DNA from: Liquidambar formosana
Taxonomy: Eukaryota > Streptophyta > Magnoliopsida > Saxifragales > Altingiaceae
Assembly: GCA_039720395.1 (NCBI GenBank)
Contig: CM077832.1
Location: forward strand, 29,375,763 to 29,439,762
Direction of reading: 5' to 3'
DNA length: 64,000 nt
Below, one piece after another: positions 60,901 through 64,000 of this stretch. The notes under the pieces are model-generated. The model was given only the letters and a program-made list of their open reading frames with translations, had not been told where the DNA came from and ran no database searches. The position numbers were made by a program, and so were the translations under genes. Numbering within the stretch: the first letter of the stretch is position 1; the number at the start of each line of letters is the position of its first letter.

Positions 60901-61328
60901 ACTAGAGAAGATAACTTTGTAAACTTCTTGCAGCCGAGATACAAAGGTTTTTCAGCATCCTCAAATAACTTTGCAAACAACTCAGGATTACTTGTATAAT
61001 TGTCATGTGCATCTTGAACCATTTCTACGGTACTAGCTACATCGTCTGAATTACACTCATCAAATTGAGCATATATACTTGGCGGTGCCCCACTATAAGC
61101 TACTTCTCCATGCCATATCCATGAGCGGTAACTTTTATCAACACCATTGTAAAATAGATGAGCTTCTATCTCTTTAGGGGTTTGCATTTTCACATTCCCA
61201 CATCGTAAGCATGGACAATGTAGGGAATTAGGATTACTTGCATGCTGTATTGCAAATTATAGAAATTGTTTAACCCCTTCTTCGTATTCCCTTGATCGTT
61301 GATCCACGGACATCCAAGCTCTATCCAT
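57909..61328 (-). pseudogene. CACTA TNP2-type transposase, disrupted
   Basis: The start at 61328 (MDRAWMSVDQRSREYEEGVK) opens a transposase-associated N-terminal domain (PCLRCGN zinc-binding-like motif). The main frame 61193-59751 holds the tnp2 region: ALGMEYEKIHACPKDCILYR with CPTCGTSRW, the RFKRMFWNSKTAKNLTWH block, INPHSSLTSRYSCWPVIMV, and DFPVYGNLCGCKVKGYYACP. Downstream pieces are HILDVMHIEKNVCESIFGTL, YAITRFCFFFNALCSKVVDV, MYPFERFMKVLKGYVRNHN, SYIAEEAVEFCSDYLSG, and a DUF4216-type end (CDWVDSKNGVKVDELGFTLV). Premature stops lie at 61257-61259, 59751-59753 and 59371-59376, a stop near WMYPFER (~59108), and frameshifts near 59590, 59408-59481 (37-bp duplication) and 58150. TNP2 proteins are normally about 800-1100 residues, so the gene is full length but dead. 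Confidence 0.92.
59408..59481 (-). repeat. 37-bp tandem duplication within TNP2
   Basis: The segment with CTATAGAGTTTCAAATCC and TGCATTGAGACAA occurs twice, 37 bp apart (starting 59408 and 59445). As 37 is not a multiple of three it shifts the reading frame after LVSMQDLKL. Confidence 0.92.
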
Positions 61329-62806
61329 TCTGAATCAATCTAGTTAACTTCCTCCTATCCATTCAAGAAGAGGAGATGTGGAGAGGAAAGTGAAGTTTAG
61401 TACATACAAATGGAGTATTAGAGGGCTTATAAAATTTTAAAAAAAAAAAAAATAGAGTACTAGAGGGAATTTATAGGTGAAATGACATAGACAAGCGCTT
61501 ATGAAGGCTAGGTAACTTGACTATCAGGTATTGGAGCTGAATCCTCAATGTAAGCAGTCTAGCAAGCAGCTAAGGAACTGGTTAGAAGTAAACTTACAGC
61601 ACCACAGGTACAACAGTTACAAACTTCCTATTGTGGGTGAGCTGCTTTCCATTGTCAGTCTGCTCCCACCAAGTCAACCTATTATAGATCCCCTGGTCTT
61701 CGGCAAATGGAGTTCCTTTCTTCCAATGGAAAAATTGAAAAGTGACCTGAATGGAGAGGCAAACTTCTCAATAAACTAACAGAGTAGGATAATTAAAATT
61801 TATAATTCAGCTTCTTCAATAAATATTTTAAGCAAAGGTTCATTAATAATTGCTTATAACAAATGTCATAAGACTCATAACAATAAGGAAAAAATTACCA
61901 GTATTAAGAAGAAGTATTATGGTTAAATTTCAAGGCTACACAAGCCGAAGCAAATGCCACGAGCCAAGACAACAAGAACAGACCTTATACAGAAGAAATG
62001 TCCACAAAGGGACTGCAGAGGCAGAACAGGATTTGTTTAACTGACTGAAAGCAATATGGATAAGGTTTTGCAGAGTTCAAAACATTTATATTCTATACAT
62101 ATAAATTTCCCCCACAGGTTCCACAACAAAGAGAGGACATATCAGTTGAATCAAAGTTCTGGTCTGTCAAAAAGTGCTTATAGAGGCAAAGAACATAAAC
62201 CTTTCTTAGTCTGGGAATAATAGTGGCCTCGGAAACTATGGTCTGTGCCTCTCTTTTAGAAGTTGTTTTGGAGCAAAGAAGATGGATAATTCCCACTTTG
62301 GAGAATTTGTTTAATTTTAATGTGTGTGTATTCAAATAGCAAATCCTTGACTATGTTCACATATCTAAAGAATGAAGACGTACACCTTTTTGGTCATCTA
62401 TTTGTTGCAAATCCAGAAAGGGTATATTTGTTGCAAATTCCTCAAAAGATCACATGAAGCTAAATGTGTGATTAGAAATAAAGATCACAATTGACAAGAC
62501 TGATTAAGACTTTAGATAAAGAGAGATAGGAAGGGTGCGTAGGGGTGGAATCATGAGCCTGTGTGAACACAGGAGACAACAGAAGGTGCTCACGTGAAGA
62601 TATAGAGACACCTCCAAGAATAGGAACTTTCACAAGGTCCAAGACACCCAGATTGGTTTTGCCCAATTGCTTCCCTTAACCACATTTAATTTCAGGGCAA
62701 TTGGTTCAAGGAAATTGGTCAGGGCAATTGGTTCAAGGCCAAAGGTCATTAATATATAGTTGTTCAGTAGAGGAGTTCTGGCTGGAAATTTCCTTTTCCC
62801 AATGTC

Positions 62807-62841
<35 letters not shown>

Positions 62842-63439
62842 TTGCTGTGGGACAATGTCTTGTACTTACTGGTTGCTACTCATACAAGTGATGTCACTGG
62901 TAGGACCTAAAAATCAACTTGTTCAGCCCAAGTTAGGTTAATTTCAAAAGCATATTGCAGATTTTACTCTCTTTTTTTATACTAAGATTGTGCAAATTTT
63001 ATTTGAAACTACAACTTTCACGGGAGATGCACACAATTTCTGCTTTCCCTCATACACACCCACTAACATAACACAAAATATGACTACAACTGACACAAAC
63101 CAAACACCAAACACTTAACAAGCACCAGTGAAGAACTGACCTAACGATTTTGAAGAAGGGATGGGAGAATCCAGATCGAGAGTTGCAGAGTAGTGATGGC
63201 TGACGAAGGGGGAGAGACGGAGAGAGAGAGAGAGAGAGGACCAGTGTCGGAATAGCAACAAAGGCAAACTGGTGACGATGACAGGATTGGCAACGACGAT
63301 GGGATCTGCTAGGGACTTAGGGTTTGGGAGAAAAATGGGAATAGGGAAACAGGATTGACTGAGGCTTGACTGAAAAAGTAAGGGAATCGGGAAAAGAGGA
63401 CTATTTGCGTATGTTTTTTTTTTTTTTTTTTTTTAAGTT
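61329..63439 (-). other. CACTA 5' non-coding region, including an unassigned plus-strand frame
   Basis: Presumed promoter and leader of TNP2. A plus-strand frame (61531-61779, with GELLSIVSLLPPSQPIIDP) is coding-like but unassigned. An AT microsatellite lies at about 62811-62839 and a GA run at about 63213-63238. GC-richer 5'-UTR-like sequence lies near 63130-63330 and a T run near 63413-63434. Confidence 0.45.
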
Positions 63440-63655
63440 AAAGAGATGACTGTTAATTAAAAGCAGTCATCTAATATAACAATGTTAATGACCGTTTCCA
63501 AAAACCGGTCAACTTTTACATTAATAAAGATGACTACTTTTTTATGTTGCTTAGATAAAAGTCATCTTTATCTCTTTAAAATTAAAAGATGACTGTTTTT
63601 AAATAATAAAAAAAAAGGTCATCTTTCAATTTTTTAAAAACGTCATCTATGAGCA
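63440..63655. promoter_or_regulatory. Right subterminal repeat array of the CACTA element
   Basis: At least seven copies of the same AGATGAC motif (for example AGATGACTGTTAATT near 63445, GCAGTCATC, AAAGATGACTACT, AAAGATGACTGTTTTTA) lie in both orientations, matching the left array. Confidence 0.8.
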
Positions 63656-63672
63656 TTTTTCTTATAGTGTGG

Positions 63673-64000
63673 ATAGGTAAACATTATATAGTAATAATCA
63701 AAGAACTTTGTGTACCTATATTTAATAGGTAATTTGATATAAACAAAGCAAAATAGCAGCAAAAACAAACAACAATAACAATAACAACAACAAAGAAAAT
63801 TCTGGTGACACTTCGAAGGATAATTCAAAGGTTTTTTAGGTTAAAAACTTGATTACATTTATGTCCGAGCACGTCGTGGCCAAGCCATTGTAGCCACAGC
63901 TTAGCTGAAAGAATAAGAAAGGATTTCAAATATATTTTATATCTTTTTATAGACCTCCCCTGTTTTTTACTCTGTCTAATTTATGTTTTATCTCCATGTG
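63673..64000. other. Right flank of the CACTA element
   Basis: AT-rich sequence with a CAA/CAACAATAAC repeat near 63755-63795. No gene was recognised. It may belong to the older CACTA-type element that began at 48541. Confidence 0.4.

Larger units (their letters stand above)
52203..63669 (-). mobile_element. CACTA (En/Spm-like) DNA transposon, both termini present, 11.5 kb
   Basis: The left end is CACTACTAGAAAAACGCTGA at 52203. The right end read inward is CACTATAAGAAAAATGCTCA from 63669. A 3-bp duplication TGG flanks it (52200-52202 and 63670-63672). Subterminal arrays of GATGAC-type motifs lie at 52225-52500 and 63440-63655. It encodes a TNP2 transposase and a TNPA-like/ULP1 gene, both leftward. 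Stops and frameshifts mean it is probably not autonomous now. Unusually, an additional internal CACTACAAAAGATGAC sits at 52313. Confidence 0.95.

Overview
This is AT-rich nuclear DNA from a flowering plant, most likely a eudicot. The evidence is the gene families present (F-box/LRR/FBD, group I formin, VPS29, FAR1-type and NUP1-like fragments), the plant transposon superfamilies (Copia including a SIRE-like element, plant LTR families ending in 5-bp duplications, TRIM, Mutator, PIF/Harbinger, CACTA, tRNA-derived SINE) and AT/GA/GT microsatellites in long non-coding stretches. I cannot name the species. Very little of the window is host coding sequence; most of it is layered and decayed transposons.

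Layout. 1-4870: a satellite-like tandem array of ~275-300-bp units, about 14 in one orientation, then about 4 inverted after ~3825. 5100-6101: an inverted LTR fragment. 6992-15390: an old Copia element whose internal region was hit by another LTR retrotransposon, now a solo LTR at 8245-12586 with target duplication GTATG; that LTR was itself hit by a Mutator-like element at 8285-10061 with a 9-bp duplication. 16433-18141 (minus): an F-box/LRR/FBD gene carrying a frameshift. 18506-18903: a complete TRIM. 20210-20343: a broken VPS29 exon. 22168-27306 (minus): a shrunken, frameshifted group I formin whose introns hold two hairpin MITEs. 27913-28130: a tRNA-derived SINE with 16-bp target duplications. 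29205-30770: two adjacent tandem duplications. 32085-34220: an F-box-associated fragment and a decayed FAR1/MULE transposase. 36329-38375: a SIRE-like Copia 5' LTR and gag, cut off by another LTR at 38376-40938. 42386-46361: a Mutator-like element with a perfect 9-bp duplication, a 33-bp-period hairpin array beside one terminus, and a 2987-bp solo LTR inside it. 47216-48540: a Harbinger element truncated by a CACTA-type terminus at 48541 that carries NUP1-like exons. 52203-63669: an 11.5-kb CACTA element with both termini and a TGG duplication.

The large CACTA element is the best-preserved multi-gene unit. Both genes are transcribed leftwards: the TNP2-type transposase first, then a TNPA-like gene whose 3' half is a C48 (ULP1) cysteine protease domain. 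Subterminal arrays of GATGAC motifs at both ends fit sites for the TNPA-like protein. The transposase holds several premature stops, most of them explicable as C-to-T transitions, plus a 37-bp duplication, so the copy looks silenced and inactive. No tRNA, rRNA, CRISPR or prokaryote-like feature was seen.
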